From Ancylostoma caninum (Eukaryota > Nematoda > Chromadorea > Rhabditida > Ancylostomatidae), in contig JBAJFG010000163.1 of NCBI GenBank assembly GCA_037903475.1, positions 310,001-374,000 of the forward strand: a stretch of DNA of 64,000 nt, in the 5' to 3' direction. Every line of letters starts with the position of its first letter. Within the stretch, counting starts at the first letter, position 1. Below are positions 25,121 through 38,520 of this stretch, piece after piece. The translations under genes were made by a program, and so were the position numbers. The notes below the pieces were generated by a model, which searched no databases, was not told the origin of the DNA, and saw only the letters and a program-made list of their open reading frames with translations.

Positions 25121-27260
25121 TTCCTTGGCTTGATTTGTGTCTTTTTTTTAAATTTCGAAGTGTAAATGCAGGAAGTGAAAAGGACTAATGATCTTAATCA
25201 AAAACAGCCATTCTTATATTATTATATATCATTATATTATTCTTATATGATGAGCAATTGGGTCGATTCGTTTGGTTGCCTCACGCACACTGCAATTTAA
25301 ATCTATGACTTGATTACTCTTTCATTCCTCCAATAACCCCTCTATGGTCCCTTCTTTATATGCCTTCTTTGCGAAGGGTTGCATTGTCTCCACAATGTAT
25401 ATAATAAATCAATAAATAAATTCTGAAAACGCATGAAAACTAGTGTCATGAGGGATGAAATTTTCCACTTTTCTTTCTACTCCATAAATCTTTGTTAGAG
25501 AGAGAAGCAAGAGATACTTAGGAAGATTGCAACTGTCTGCTCTATCCTAACAATTCTCCAATCTACTGCTGTCTTCTTTATTGAATTTTTTAAAAATCAA
25601 AGAATTATGAAAAAACGCTAGTTTTCATTGAAAAGTTGAGTTTAATGATTGCTACTCATAATATGTCTTTCAATATTGTTCTTTTTGAAACTCCTTGACG
25701 AAATTTGATTGTTCTTTGAAATGAGTTCATTATGAGGTTTGGCTAGTTAACGACCTGTATTATACAAAAGCACCAGGAATCTCAACGAGAGTTTCTTTGC
25801 CTTGAGAGTCATTTTAACTAATTTTGGGTTGTGAATCTAGTACTTCTTCTACTTGGATAACTAATAAATGTTTTGGTAGAGCATAGAGAATAAAATAATG
25901 ATAGATTTAGCTCGTCAGTGCAGAGTTGCATTTTGCAGTAATTCCAAGAAAACTATGTCGGGTGGCAGAGTTTCTCGGAGCCCCTGCTTGAGCTGCCGCT
26001 GTAGCTGAGGACGGAAACGGTACAAGGCATCTTAAAAACCGTGTTATGTGAAAGTGCCAATACACAGCACTTGCTGAACGTTGTCGTGACAACCGAACCT
26101 TTCTTTAGTGCTCCTTTTTCTATGGAATATGTTCTTATTCCTGCTAAGTGGGGCCCTCGTTGTAGTATTCGAAAGAACTGAGAGCAATTAAGCTCTTTTC
26201 ATAAATACGATGCCTATGTTCTTGTATCAGTCGTTGAAAAATGTGTTCATAGAATTACTTACATATGGCTTAGGGATCTGCAAAATTTAGCTCGCACTGG
26301 AACTACGGTTTTCTAAGTAGTGTGAATGTTCGACCTTCTTTGAATTTCGGCATAGTCAATATATGTTTGTCAAAATAGTTGGCTTGAATAGCTTTAGCAG
26401 TGAACCAAGGCTGCTACAGTTTCAAAACGTTAGCCGGAACTAAGAACTGTAACAATCCTGATTCTGTATTTCTCTTGAACAAATTCGGCAGCGTGGAAGA
26501 ACGAGTGAGAATCTGCTCTTACAAGTTGTCTCATCTGTTATCCAAGGAATTCTGTGTGAGGTTTCATAAGTAGCGCATGTCTAGGATTAGACCATCATAC
26601 ATTGATTTCTTTTTCGAATAAGTAGCATGAAGCTGAGTTCATTTATTTATTGTTCACTACACTGTCTTTCAAAGTGACGTCAACAAGAGAGGACTAGCAA
26701 CTTGTGGAGAATTCTTCGGAACTTTCAATGAACAGGTCAATTGATCTGGAATTGCAGGTTAAATTTAGTGTTATGTTTATGTCTAGTGAAATTATAACCC
26801 GTAAGAAGATGTTGAATAGTTAAACTCTTTACCTAACTCTTCGTATAACCACCTGGACTGATACATTTAGATGGAAGAATTACTGTGCAGTTTGAGAAAT
26901 AGAGGGATGTCTTGCAAAAAAAGCTCAAACAAAATCCTTGGACGGTGCTGTGCAACACCTACGCGGCATAATATTATGTTGCCTTTTTATTTTACTATTT
27001 CACTAGCTTTTACTAATTTGTTATATTTTTTGAATGGCATTTTCCTGTCTCTCTTGAGTATCCATTATTAAGAATTTGCCTTTGTATGGTGGCTTCTTGC
27101 TACAGTGGAACCCATTTTCCAACATTAATAATGATTGCGCAAGCAATATTCCACCGTTAGGGCTGTGAAAATGGCGTAATTTTTCGTCTCTGACCATTTG
27201 GGAAGTAGCGTTAGGTAAAAATCTGGTGGATATTTGTTGCATTTTGGTGGAAAAATGGTG

Positions 27261-27337
27261 TTGAATTTCACAAAGGTCCTGCTCACCATGCTGAACAGTG
27301 TTGGATTTCACAAAGGTCCTGCTTACCATGCTGAACA
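27261..27337. repeat. 40-bp tandem duplication
   Basis: Two consecutive 40-bp units (27261-27300, and from 27301, complete to 27337) share TTTCACAAAGGTCCTGCT and ACCATGCTGAACA with two substitutions. No coding role is visible. Confidence 0.85.
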
Positions 27338-30097
27338 ATCCTGCATAGTTGAAGGAAATGAAAAAAGGGGAAAGGTGCACTGTTTGTGCAGTACTAATGC
27401 TGTATGTATCCGTGATTCAAAGGTCGGGTCTTAAATTTGGGTCTTCAAGAAAAATATTTGGAAAATCAAAATCAAATTGAGAAGGGATTTCAAATTTACT
27501 ATTTGTTGGAAATTTTCCAAAAACTTGTCGACTTTCGCTTCTTTTGTATTTGTTCATATGCACAAAAGAACACCTACACCATGATATGACCTTTCCGCGA
27601 ATTTATCTCCTTCTTTCTGCAAGCGATTAGGAAAGCAAGCCGCAGCGATTGATTCTCGAAAAACTCTCCCCTGTGTCCGGCAATTTGACACAAATTGTTG
27701 TGTACTTAATTCTGAATAAGTTCTCATGCTTGTTCTTCAGGTCCAAGCAACAATTTTGGAGTCAAAAGGAATTTTGTTCTGAGAACTCGATGTGAACTTT
27801 CAGCTCTATCAATCGCACGTGAATACAAGATCTATGGCACAGCTATTCTAGCATTTTGCTTGACTGCCATAGCAATGCGCCACATCTCATTTATTGAAAG
27901 TCCCTTGCCTACTGCCGCCACCAGTTTGCAAGCGTAGGCTCAATGCAGTTTTGTACTGAAGTGCCAAAGATATAAAAAAAAGACTGAAGAAAAAATTACA
28001 GCAGGGTTCCGCGGCATGATTTTCTGGGGCAGAATGTCGCACTCCAATACTTCAAAGTTACTGCACCGAGTAACCGAGTTAGTGCAATGCGCTCCGATGC
28101 CCCTAATAACTCTCTAATGCCCTACAGGAAACCTGCAGCACCACTGCACCGTTTCTAAGACTTCAAGAATTTATCTACACCTAGGTTTTGAACGTAATGC
28201 TTAGGGGAATACGAAATTTCGCGTGCTTTCCCTGGCAAAGTAATCTTTTTTTATAACAAATAGTTAGATAACACTGAGCCACCTATAAACTGCACATGAT
28301 TGCGAACGAAAATCTGTCTTTCGAAGCAGTGTCCCACCTCAGAATCCATTCTGTGCTCTTTTAATGCCAAAATATTTTTTCAGGCGGCGGTTATCTCAAA
28401 GTTAGATCTACATTATCCTTATCAGAAATACGAAAAAAACCAAGCTCCTTCTTTTGCGGTGAATTCAAGGTGCCCGTTGTGACATCTGCTGCACAACTTG
28501 TGGCATCATTCCCAAGGGGTATCCAGATTTCTCCACAAAAGACGCTATTGATTAGTGGTTTTTTTTTGTAGTTTTGTAGGAAATCATGTTTACCATTGTA
28601 CTCGCGTCGCTGGCTATTCTTTTGGTGAAAAATCTCAACATTGATTATTAGATGGGACACTGCTTCAAATTAAAAAAAATCGGAACCAAAATGAGGGGTT
28701 AGAGTATACAGGTCAACACAAGCTCTCGATTTTATTTGCTGAAGTTTTCTTTTCAAATCAGCGACTTTTTCGCCCCTCTACCTCCTTCCACGGCGTCCTC
28801 CACTGGCTAAATGTGGTTATTTTCCACGTTGTACATTTTATGGCTCTTATGATGCAGTACTCTGTTGATGACGAAGAAGGTCAACCGAGAAGGGAGTGGT
28901 CGGCGAAGCTTCGAATTTTAAACATAGTGCTAGTTAGTTGAAATAGACATTTGAAAGTGTAGATAAGAATACATGTACTAGTTGGATGGAATTGAGTGAA
29001 CGAAGTTCAAATGATTTAGAATGAGTAAATGAATCATCTCCTTCATCTAATCATTTGAAAAAAAATCTTACTCAGGTCCCCACTCAAACCTTTCGCTGAT
29101 TTGAGAAGACGTTTCACTTTTGTGTGCGTTCAGGTTCAAGTATGACATAAACATTTCAATATTTTGACGCGTCCATTTTTTAAAGTTTCGCGGGAAAGTG
29201 TATGTTCACAGTTGGCGCACCGACGAACTACAGGCTCCATAAAAAGTATTTACGGATCTGTGGGAAACGTAACACATGAAAAAAATCATATGTAAGTAAT
29301 ATAGGCTATCTCTTAACGGATACAGAAAGTCCATTATTGCTCAGACTGGGCTCCCTTCTTGTGAAAACACCCTGAAAGACGCCGGGGAGAGTGCACTGCA
29401 GGTGCCGCGCAAGTATTTAAAACCTACCTTCATACTATGAACATAAATCGGTGTTGAGGGGCTTAATACATATTACTGTCAAAAGAAAAAAAGGTCTTAA
29501 ACACTGAGGCCAACATTCAATTTGTAAAGGGTCCACTTCTTTCAAGTTGCTTGAAGTGCATTGACATTATGAAAATTTCCGTCTCTGTCAATGGACCCAC
29601 AACAAAATCTAAACGAGAACATAATCTCAAGAAACACAAAATTCATGCATAGACCTGTGGAGAGAAGCATCTGCGGTGTGCTGCAGATATTTTTTTCAAT
29701 TTTTGTTACCTCTTCAAGTAATGTTTGAATCAATCTTTTACTCCCTTGACTCGGCTCAATTCTAACTTCACGACGAGACTTCTCGTGCTTTGGCCGGATT
29801 TGGCTTTACTGCAAGAGACGAAATTTGTGCAGTTCCCGACAGTAAGAAGGGCTTCATACTGGTGCGGAAGTGGCTCCCTTACTACACGATTATTAGTGAG
29901 GACTCTATATGAAGGGCTAGGTGGCTAAGACCTACCCACCCTATTACTGAACATGAAGCTCCTGAGGACTGCTTTGTTCGAGCCGTGGAACAAAGTTCTC
30001 TTGGCTACTTGCTGCGCAACTGCTCTGTGCTCCCTCGGAGTATCTGTGGAATGGACAATATTTCAAACAAGAGTGTATTCTTGTAGTCGTTCATATA

Positions 30098-30639
30098 CAG
30101 TACCGGCCAAAATTATATAGCCTTTTGGAGTCTCTTCCGTTTCCCTCATAACTTCATTTAGAGTAAAGCTTCGAAGCTCATATTTTATGGGTGTTGCAGG
30201 CACTCCCATGTTATAGAAAGGGCATGAAATCGAACCACTTTATCAACCAGTTTCCTTTAAACAAAGTTTTCATTTACGAAGTCAAAATCTTGAACTTCAC
30301 AGCATGTACAAAAGATCACAGAAGGGCTTTTATGGATAGTATTTGAACAAGAATTGGACTACTCGTAATAGATTCGACTCATATTTAGATGAACACGTGT
30401 GCTTTCAGATCATTGATCAAGGTATACGAAGCAGATTTGAGTTCATTTCAGCATTAAAACAATGTAGGAATTTCCTCCAAATTAGCCAACTCTTGCTTGC
30501 TTACGATGTTGATTCGGTTACAATGCAACCAGAAGTGCATGTTACAAAAAGTTACTTTCCTTTCTTTCCCTGCAAAGCTTCACTCCACTGAAAGTTATAA
30601 AGGAACATTCAAAAGGCTATATAATTTTGGCCGGTACTG
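30098..30639. mobile_element. Tc1-like MITE with TA duplication
   Basis: The termini CAGTACCGGCCAAAATTATA and its exact reverse complement TATAATTTTGGCCGGTACTG continue to about 28 bp (through TAGCCTTTTG). TA flanks lie at 30096-30097 and 30640-30641. The 542-bp element has no transposase frame. The CAGTRCYGGCCAAAA start closely resembles the inverted repeat of C. elegans Tc1, which is the basis for the superfamily call. Confidence 0.9.
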
Positions 30640-32491
30640 TATGTACATTACTTTAATTATGTTTGTTTGAATCTCTTTCGCGCATTACCTCCCTAGTATA
30701 CTCGTTTTAGGTGCATCAACATTTTTAACGGACCATGTAGTGATATCCTTGCTAGATAACAATTCCATCCCTCACTGTCTGTAGTACGTGTGCCGCGCAT
30801 TAGTGGCTATCTTAGCAGGAATTTGCTGTGCGCTGAGGTGGATGCCGGCAGAGTTACTTCCATTACAACGAAAACATTTGGGCGGAGCAGAACCTGTCCG
30901 GTCCTTTGATCACGCTCCTTTGATAGTTGAGGAAGTGAAGAGGTAATTTTGGGATTAGACCGGAAACAAAACACGCATGACCTACGATGACAGAGACGGC
31001 GCAGAAGGCTCTCAACAATCCAAAGAACGTCGCAAATCAAACAAGGTAGACAATTAGACCTTCTAAGGCCGTATAGATGTTGAAAATTTTGTAGGATCCA
31101 TAGACACTGGTCATTAAACGACTGTACTTCTTAAGCAGCACCAGATCACCTATGTTCTAGTCTTCAATAAGGGCGAAACGCCCTGGAGGAGGAAATCAAG
31201 AACTGCGATAATGCGACATAGAGGGAAGCAAAAGCACGCAGACGCAAGCAAAAACATGCTTATTACTGCTTCGAGGCCAGTGTTTTCCCCACCTGGTAAG
31301 CGAGTCGTTCAAGCAGCTTGAGCAAGAGAATGTCATATCATTTAGAAGGGGCAGAAGTTTTCATAGGATTATGCGGGTAAAATTCGTTGAGACTGCAATT
31401 TAAGTCTAGATTTCATCTTTAATTTCAATTTTATAATGGTTTCATTTCTCTTTGAGAAGAATCCAATATAATTTTGCATTACAGCGTGGACGTAAGGAAA
31501 TAATGAAGTGGTGCAGAGAATTAGAAGTATGAAGTGTAAATGTAGTGCAAGAAAGAAACAAAGGCAATTCAATATCCATCAAATTAAGGACTAACCCAAG
31601 GCAAGGGGTGATCGCGGACACAAGAGAGGAAGCGCTGGCCGCGGTGTATTGGCGTTGCCAAGGAGATAGAGCAAGGGAAATAGCACGTCGCCACTTCAGA
31701 CGGCGACCAACGACGTCAGATGCTCCTGAAAAGGCCACAACGAGTGGCGAGGATTATGGGAATACCCCTGGCTTACCGTTTGTTTTGAAGCTGAAGCCGA
31801 CTGTTCCGCGGGAGTTCCTAGGGCGCTGATTGTGGCAATGGAATTGCTGTTGGCAAGGAAATGAGCGAATGAGTTCCCACCCCACCCCAGTAATCCGCAG
31901 AGCTCCACGCTGCTACAAAGCGGATTGTGGATTTGCATGAGCTTGTTGGATGTGTAGTATATGTATGAGTGTTACCCAAGGCTATCATTAAAGGGGTGGA
32001 GATGAGGGTGGATGGTGCTCCGTATCTATTTGCTTCAATGCACCTAAGAGGGTTCCAAAATCAAACTAGGAAATGTAGAGCATGAATTCCGCCTCCATAC
32101 TCCGTGTTACATGATTCTACTCATTTCGCGATGCGTAACGGGATGACCGATTGTTCTTCTACAACGAAAGCTAAATAGCTTTCCGAATGAGGTCCTGCTT
32201 TCCGAACGCGAACACAGAATGCTTCTTCTCCTAGGGCCGTATGCATAAACATCCCCACAAGGCAGGAAAGGGGATCGAAGGTCCTGTAAAGTATTGGAGC
32301 CATCCCAAATGATGCTTGTACCATTGCCCATATAGTGAACCACCCACGGATCCTTAACATATTGTCGAAGAGTTGGACTAACTGCGCCTCTCTTGTACGT
32401 TCGCGGAGCGAGAACATCTACTGGAAGGAGATGATGAACATCCCCTACACAGGATCACAAGGGATAGTGCTACCTAGCCCATTAACACCCA

Positions 32492-32643
32492 GGGCTGGGA
32501 TTCATGAAACGATAACCAAGCAAACCCAGGCTAGCAAACCAAGTTTTGCGGTCTGCGTCTCTTATTACTACGTAATCAGTAAGATAACCAGTCACGCTAG
32601 CCATCCTTGATTTGCTTGATTATCGTTTCATGAATCCCAGCCC
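32492..32643. mobile_element. 152-bp fold-back/MITE
   Basis: The ends GGGCTGGGATTCATGAAACG and CGTTTCATGAATCCCAGCCC are perfect inverted repeats. Similarity continues inward through GATAA.CAAGCAAA to GGCTAGC, leaving a loop of about 60 bp. No clear target duplication is visible, so the element class is undetermined. Confidence 0.75.
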
Positions 32644-33646
32644 AGATCCGAATTCAACACATCTCCATATATGTAGTAGTCAGCCCGCATATTTCTTATT
32701 CTTATATTATACTTTTGCAGTTTCTGTCATTGTGACCTTCCTGCAATCTCATTTCCACATCGAAATACCTTACAAGCTAGGTTACCTTAGAAACCCTTCG
32801 CAACGACTGTTTTTGCATCTGAATGTATACATTAATGCTTCCATATTTCCTTCTCTGAATCTTATTATTTTGTTTTGATTGCGATTCCATCCCATACAAT
32901 TTGTACTCGACTATAGTTTCATCTCTTTTCTTTTACTGGAGAAGCATTACGATGTAAGCAAGAAGCCCTAAACTGTGTCTAGCAGTTTTCTATTGTTTTT
33001 TGTTTGCTGTTTTGCTCCTATACTCTTTTTGTATCTTTTTCTGCTGATCTGATCGACGGAATTATGAGGTGAAAAAAGTGTGATGAAAGAAGGCTTGAAC
33101 TTATTTACAGGTGCTACTCTAAAAAAAGAGCAAAAAATGTCCGTGAGAAAAACCTCTAAAAAAGGAAGGAGGTTTTCAGATAAAGTTGGTATTTTGTTGT
33201 ATTTTGTGACCTCATGAGAAGCAGAAATTTTGATTATTTCCTGAAAACCTCTAGCAGTGAAGACCCGTACATATCAACATACTCTGTATGGTCTATATTT
33301 CAATTTCCTCTTCCACGATTTTCACGGCTTTCCTATATTCTCATTCTTTTTCACCTCCGGGATTTCTTTTTTTGGAGGTTGTCATTTTCATTTTTTTCTG
33401 TATAGAAGGGCAAGGGAAATGTTTTGCACCCACACATTCCTTTGTTCTCCTTACTCTACTGAATTATACTCTGATTGTTCGCTCTTCGAATGCACTTGAT
33501 TGTTATTCTCTTGATGCATCTATTTTAAAAAGTTTTGATGCAATTGTAGTCCGCACATGAGATGAAATCGCTGAGATGTAATTACATACGTGGTTACACC
33601 AAGAAATTGCTCATTTTCAGGCAATCAGCGCGGAATCGTCGCAGAG

Positions 33647-35523
33647 ATGACGGCAGGGGACGTAATTGTGGTGACGGGATTCGGGCCTTTTGGACAGTTT
33701 TCCGAGAATCCCAGCTCACAAATTGTTGATCAGCTGGCTGAGAAGAAAATTCCAGGTGAATGATATGTCCTAGAACTGAGGGAACAAATGTTTGGAAGGG
33801 AATTTCGCAAAATCAGCATCAACTTATACAGCGGAGGGTTGTAATTGACGCGGTTGGCATTTGGAGTGACGTTTCCGCAGCCATTGAGGTGGACCCATAA
33901 ATGTCCGTCTAGGGGTGGAATTTCGATGATGATTTGTGGTTGGTTGCAAAATGACATGTTGAAGATCTTCCCCCATCCACAGAATAGTTAAGATTAACCT
34001 GATGAGGAACTTATTCTGAATGGCGAATCAGACAAAATGTTGCTTCTCTCTGATCTATTTTATTTATGAACAGAATCGCCATTGTTCTACAATCGACCTG
34101 AATTAAATACAGTTCCTCTCGAGTATAGCAATACCATCCGATCTGACCATAAAGTTCGCAGTATTCCAGTCGTCACCTGAAGTTTTCAGCCCATTCGAGT
34201 GAGCACATCGACTAATTTTGAGTTGCTTGATTTCATGTGAATAGAATTTCCAATTTTGTCCAAAGGTATAGGCGACGAATTCCTTGTGGCGAAGATAGAG
34301 GGCCTCTCATTTTACAGGGTGACTCAAATTTATGGTACAGCAAGCGTTTTGGCTTTGAAGGAATTCATCTTGTCTTAAAAACTCAACTGGAAGTCTTTTC
34401 CGGATCTTTCACTAAGGTTGTTATGAACAAAGAAATAAATAGGATTAACCACTGAGAAGTTTTGATCTGAAATCAGTCACGTCTAGAATTACTAGCTGAT
34501 ATTGACTTCACTTTCTAGTCACGCGAGAAAGCCACTCTGGAGGACAAAGCGTGACCAAATAGCCAGTACCTCATTTGGAATGTCGAATTCTTTGTTTTTG
34601 CTGTCCACGCATCGAGAATCGCCCCCCCCCCCCCCATAGAACTAAAATGGACATGCAAGGTGCTGAGATCGAAAAACAACCCTCTCGTTCCAGGATTTGA
34701 TGGCACATTGGTGACCGAGAAGATGAGCGTCACCTACGCAGAGGTGGAGGATACCGTGAAGAGGCTGTGGGCAGAACATAAGCCTAAAGTAGATCCTTTA
34801 TTCATTTAACGATTTTGTCTTGATTTTCTCTTTTTGATTTCTCCTGCGAAGCAACAGAAATATTTGTCTTCATCTGTACTGAAATCATAAATGTCTTTCT
34901 TGGCGATGAAAGTATTGTTTCAGCTGGTTGTGCATATCGGAGTTCATCCTTGTAACCGTCATATCAAGCTGGAACAACGATCATTCGGACGAGGTTACAC
35001 CAGCTATGACAATAATGGTAATGTTCTTGTGATCATCACGTAAAGGAAAAACTCGCAGATTCATCAGTCACCTGTCAATATGCACATTTCATACAGCTGA
35101 CAATCGAATAACTAGGTAGTGCGCTTCCAGGCTGCGTTCCTATGGACAACGTGTGCCCAACCTGCTCCGGATGTTCAGATTCTGTTCGCTACACATCCAT
35201 TGACTGTTCTGCCATCGCTGATCAGGTTGCCGAAGAACTTGGGTGCAAAGACCTGAAGATAACTGCTTCAGATGACCCTGGGCGGTGAATGGGTTGTGCA
35301 TAAAGCCTGTATACGGGCATTTTTAGTCCATTTCAAGAGAGTCCACGATTGACGTCCCAGTTTCAGGTATTTGTGCGCCTACTCATTCTACCTCTCCCTT
35401 TCTCATGATGAATCTCGTAGTCTGTTCATCCACGTCCCTCCATTCGACTCCACATGCACTTTGGAAGTAGTCACTGCAGCAGTGCAGAGGACAATAGTTG
35501 CTATTCTGAAAACCCTAGACTGA
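33647..35523 (+). CDS. Pyroglutamyl-peptidase I (C15 family)
   Basis: This is a cytosolic cysteine peptidase that removes N-terminal pyroglutamate from peptides (EC 3.4.19.3). Five exons: 33647-33755, 34694-34788, 34924-35017, 35116-35284 and 35367-35523. They total 624 nt, 207 aa plus TGA, close to the 209 aa of the human enzyme, in phase at every junction. The N-terminus has the substrate-pocket motif VTGFGPFG (about residues 9-16). The catalytic triad can be read by family comparison: Glu in LVVHIGV...IKLEQ (exon 3), Cys in GRYLCAYSF (exon 4/5 junction) and His in FIHVPPF (exon 5). A cysteine-rich stretch (CPTCSGC) lies where the human enzyme also has clustered cysteines. The ATG follows TTTTCAG at 33615-33620 by 26 bp, so a trans-splice acceptor just upstream is possible. 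The introns look free of transposons, apart from a C-run near 34621. Confidence 0.95.
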
Positions 35524-36789
35524 TATTGTCACTTTATGTAACAGTTTGACATCATCACTTTATACAGCGATTTATGGACCTTGGTTATGATAGTCGGAGA
35601 GGCTAACTGGTTGCTCTGAGGCATATTCTCTGTGATACCACTGATGACATACTCAAATGTATATATGTTTGATGATTAGAGTGCGGAAAAAGTTTTACCG
35701 ACCTAGAGCAGTTCGTGGAAACCTAAAATATGTGTCGTTCTAGGCGCGGAGTAACAGTAGCAATTTCGCATTTCATTCTTGTGTCTTTGAGGTTTTACAG
35801 GTGGAACACTTGATTGGAGGTTACGTTTTGGCGTTATCGCCGTCCTCAGAGATCTGCAATTAATCAGAGTAGTAATTTTTCCGCATTACGCATTGTGGCA
35901 TTAATTTGTAGGCAAGGGTTCTGTTGATTCGTTTATAAATAGGCTGCTTATGCACATAAATGTTTTTTTCTAGAATGTTTGTACACACGAGACACCCCCC
36001 TCCTCTCAGCTCAACATTGCAACTTTCTGCAATTTTTTCACGAAATTGCGAAGTTATTTTCGCTTTGTAGAAACAAAAATAAACTTTCCTTTTCTGCCCA
36101 TTATGTGCAATGAAAGAAACAAGACCTCTCAAACTTTTTCATTAGATATTTCCTACTAGAACAACTAGAAGAACAATAAACTTCAAAGAAAAATTCCAAC
36201 GACAATCAGTACTTAATAAAAATGGAAAGAACCTTCGAGAACTACGAAAGAAAATATAACTCTAACGAAAGAAGTCTGGGCTTTATATGGGAAGGAAAAT
36301 TGCTATCGCGTCGCGAACGTGTTAAATCAAACTTGTTGAAAGTGAATGCTCTTCCTTAATCGATCTCTAGTCACTCATAATCGATTTGCGATGTCCCCCT
36401 AAAAGATCTTGAACAGAACAATCTTGTCGGTGACTTGGAACTTGTGAGTAGATGACAGTAAATAGATTCTGAAAGCATAAGGCGAGAATTCTGAGAACTT
36501 ATCTTAAAGGCAGCACCCACGGAAACTTTCGTTCCTTAGGTCTTGATCTAGTCGTAATCCAATCGGTAGCCGAAGTGTTCCTGTTAACCGTTCCGTGGAA
36601 CAGTATTTTCGATTTTTCGACATTGCCAAAAGCTTGCGAGAAAATTTTAGCGAGTCAAATGATCAAGCATCCAGTTCGTCAACTACGCTTCCAGCAACAC
36701 TCAGCCTCTAAGACTTCTGATAGACTAGAGAAAGACTTATACTTCAAGACGTTGGAAGTCAACTGAAGATATCATTCCAGTTTACACGT
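35524..36789. other. Intergenic region after pyroglutamyl-peptidase
   Basis: A/T-rich sequence with the expected 3' UTR at its left end. A lone terminus resembling the TTAA elements, TTAAAGGCAGCACCCAC at 36504, has no visible partner. AATAAA at 36078-36083 and near 36174 could be poly(A) signals, but they are far from the stop. I see no gene. Confidence 0.5.
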
Positions 36790-37430
36790 AGTATAGTTTC
36801 GTTGCTGACTGCGAAACGACGGATGCAATCCATGCGGCACACCCGTTGATCAAGAAGCATCGCGGGAAGCAGAAGCCACTGCATCTAACATTCTTCGATC
36901 TGAAGAAGACCGCGTTCCTCGCGGAATCAATCTGTGCTGGCACGACGATCGTGAAGAGCTCTTCGAGTGGTTCATCGGCGGCATTTCCCATCTCCGTGGG
37001 GGTACATCAAGGGTCAACCCTCTCCGTAACTTTTACCCGTCGTCATGGGCATTGTTACGAGGAACCTCCAGAGGCCGACTCAGTGGACTCTGTAATACGC
37101 AGATGAAGTCATGATCGTATTAGAACAAAAGAGGACCTTCAGAGGCAGTCGAAGGCCTGAAACGAGCTATGTGCGGGGCGGTCTCCAGTCAACGTCAAAA
37201 AGGTTGAGTACATGACGAACAATATGACTGATCTCGCCAGCATCCAAGTTGATGGTAAAAAGCTCCCAATAAGCGACTCCTTTATGTATCTCGGCGCTTC
37301 CTCTGCAACGAGAAAATATCGGTTCGCTCCAAGTCAAAGGTGTTTCGAGCAGTGAGTGGTTCGATCCGTTTATTTTATGGTGGAGTGTTACGATGGATGG
37401 ATGGTACCACGCGCTTCAGTAAATTGTTGG
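36790..37430 (+). pseudogene. RTE reverse-transcriptase fragment
   Basis: Broken frames on the plus strand match the middle of an RTE-type reverse transcriptase. They read ATDAIHA.. then KKHRGKQKPLHLTFFDL.K (palm region), VGVHQGSTLS (the block before the YADD motif) and, further on, a degraded GGSIRLFYGG-like C-terminal segment. Several frameshifts and a lost YADD box show it is dead. It is most similar to the plus-strand copy at 38.7-43.8 kb (TTDAIHAVRLLTEKHREKKR). Confidence 0.8.
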
Positions 37431-37890
37431 AGAATTCTCAACATTTTGTAACAAACTTCATGAAAGTGTACCTATATCACCTCCAACTCTGTGATCAAAC
37501 CCAATTTTTTTTTTCAAAATTCTTCAATAAGTTCTCTGGAGATCTTCAAGTTCTTTAGGTCATTTTTTTTTGTGAATCCCGAGAAAGGCAAAAAAAAACT
37601 CATGTTGCATTCCCATACTAAATAATGTTCTCTTCAATTCTCATTCAACATTCTCATTCAACATTCTCATTCATTGCAGTGGAGGTCGATGTGGCCCGAA
37701 ACTACTAGAGGGGGCGCCTTTCGTTGGCGTATGATGTCCATTGGAGAATTCCTAGACAGCGAGAATAGCCTGCCATGGGCGGGGTTTAGGGTCGAAATTT
37801 GAATGTCACGGATTTCGTCGAAACTGGCATTATTTGTTAGATCCTGTCGAAACAATCGAATGATCTTACTTCTTATTAAATGGCAGTTCA

Positions 37891-37914
37891 TGTGTGTGTG
37901 TGTGTGCGTGTGTG
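37891..37914. repeat. (TG)n microsatellite
   Basis: An interrupted TG dinucleotide run of about 24 bp. Confidence 0.9.
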
Positions 37915-38216
37915 CACGAGAACCAGCGATCAAAAATGGGAAATACCTGTACCATTGTGTTCAGCGCGTCGAGTTATGCATGAAAATGTGGTAAATTTTG
38001 ATTTTTACCTTGATTTACAGGAGTTTCAGGCCACTTTTGTCACGTTCCGACATGTTAATGGCCAACAGCTGTTTTGATCACGGTCGGAATGAATGAGATA
38101 GGCTTTTGATTACAGGACCGTATAAAAGGAAAGAGAAGGGTAGGACACCTCTATAACGAAGAGGAGGAACCAGGCGAACGAGGGATGACACGGATGAGGG
38201 TTACGCCTTAGGATAG

Positions 38217-38520
38217 TGTTAGAGGTGGGCCGGCGGTGTGATAAGGATACTCCGGCGTCCAAAAGCGGGGAAACGGCTGGAGTCGGGTACAACGGCGTGA
38301 TAAGGGTGCGCCGGCGACCAAAAGCGGGGAAACGCCTGGAGTCGGGTCCAACGGCGTGATAAGGGTGCGCCGGCGTCCAAAAGCGGGGAGACGCCTGGAA
38401 TCGGGTCCAACGGCGTGATAAGGGTGCGCCGTCGTCCAAAAGCGGGGAAACGCTAGGAGTCGGGTCCAGTGGCGTGATAAGGGTGCACCGGCGTCTAAAA
38501 GTAGGGAAACGCCGTTGCCA
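38217..38520 (-). repeat. 59-bp minisatellite array 1 (about 5 units)
   Basis: The unit contains GTGATAAGGGTGCGCCGGCG, then AAAAGCGGGGAAACGCCTGG and AGTCGGGTCCAACGGC. The period is 59 bp (for example AGTCGGGT at 38281 and 38340). The array is the reverse complement of the larger one at 49.1 kb. Because 59 is not divisible by 3 and the unit has few stops, minus-strand frames stay open (longest 38110-38664); these are unlikely to be genes. Confidence 0.95.

Larger units (their letters stand above)
24326..33619. other. Gene-poor 9.3-kb interval
   Basis: No spliced gene could be built here. The first few hundred bases should hold the promoter of the divergently placed kinase gene. Further on are a palindrome (25029-25120), a 40-bp tandem duplication (27261-27337), a Tc1-like MITE (30098-30639) and a small fold-back (32492-32643). 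Longer open frames such as 31545-31829 (+) and 32121-32417 (-) have no recognisable similarity and no supporting splice context. Confidence 0.55.

Noticed and set aside
31545..31829. 94-codon plus-strand frame, arginine-rich
   Set aside because: No known similarity; the opposite strand is also open, so composition alone can explain it.
32121..32417. 98-codon minus-strand frame
   Set aside because: No recognisable domain and no matching splice partners; left unannotated.
38217..38520. CRISPR-like regular repeats
   Set aside because: The 59-bp units are contiguous with no unique spacers, in a eukaryotic genome; it is a minisatellite.
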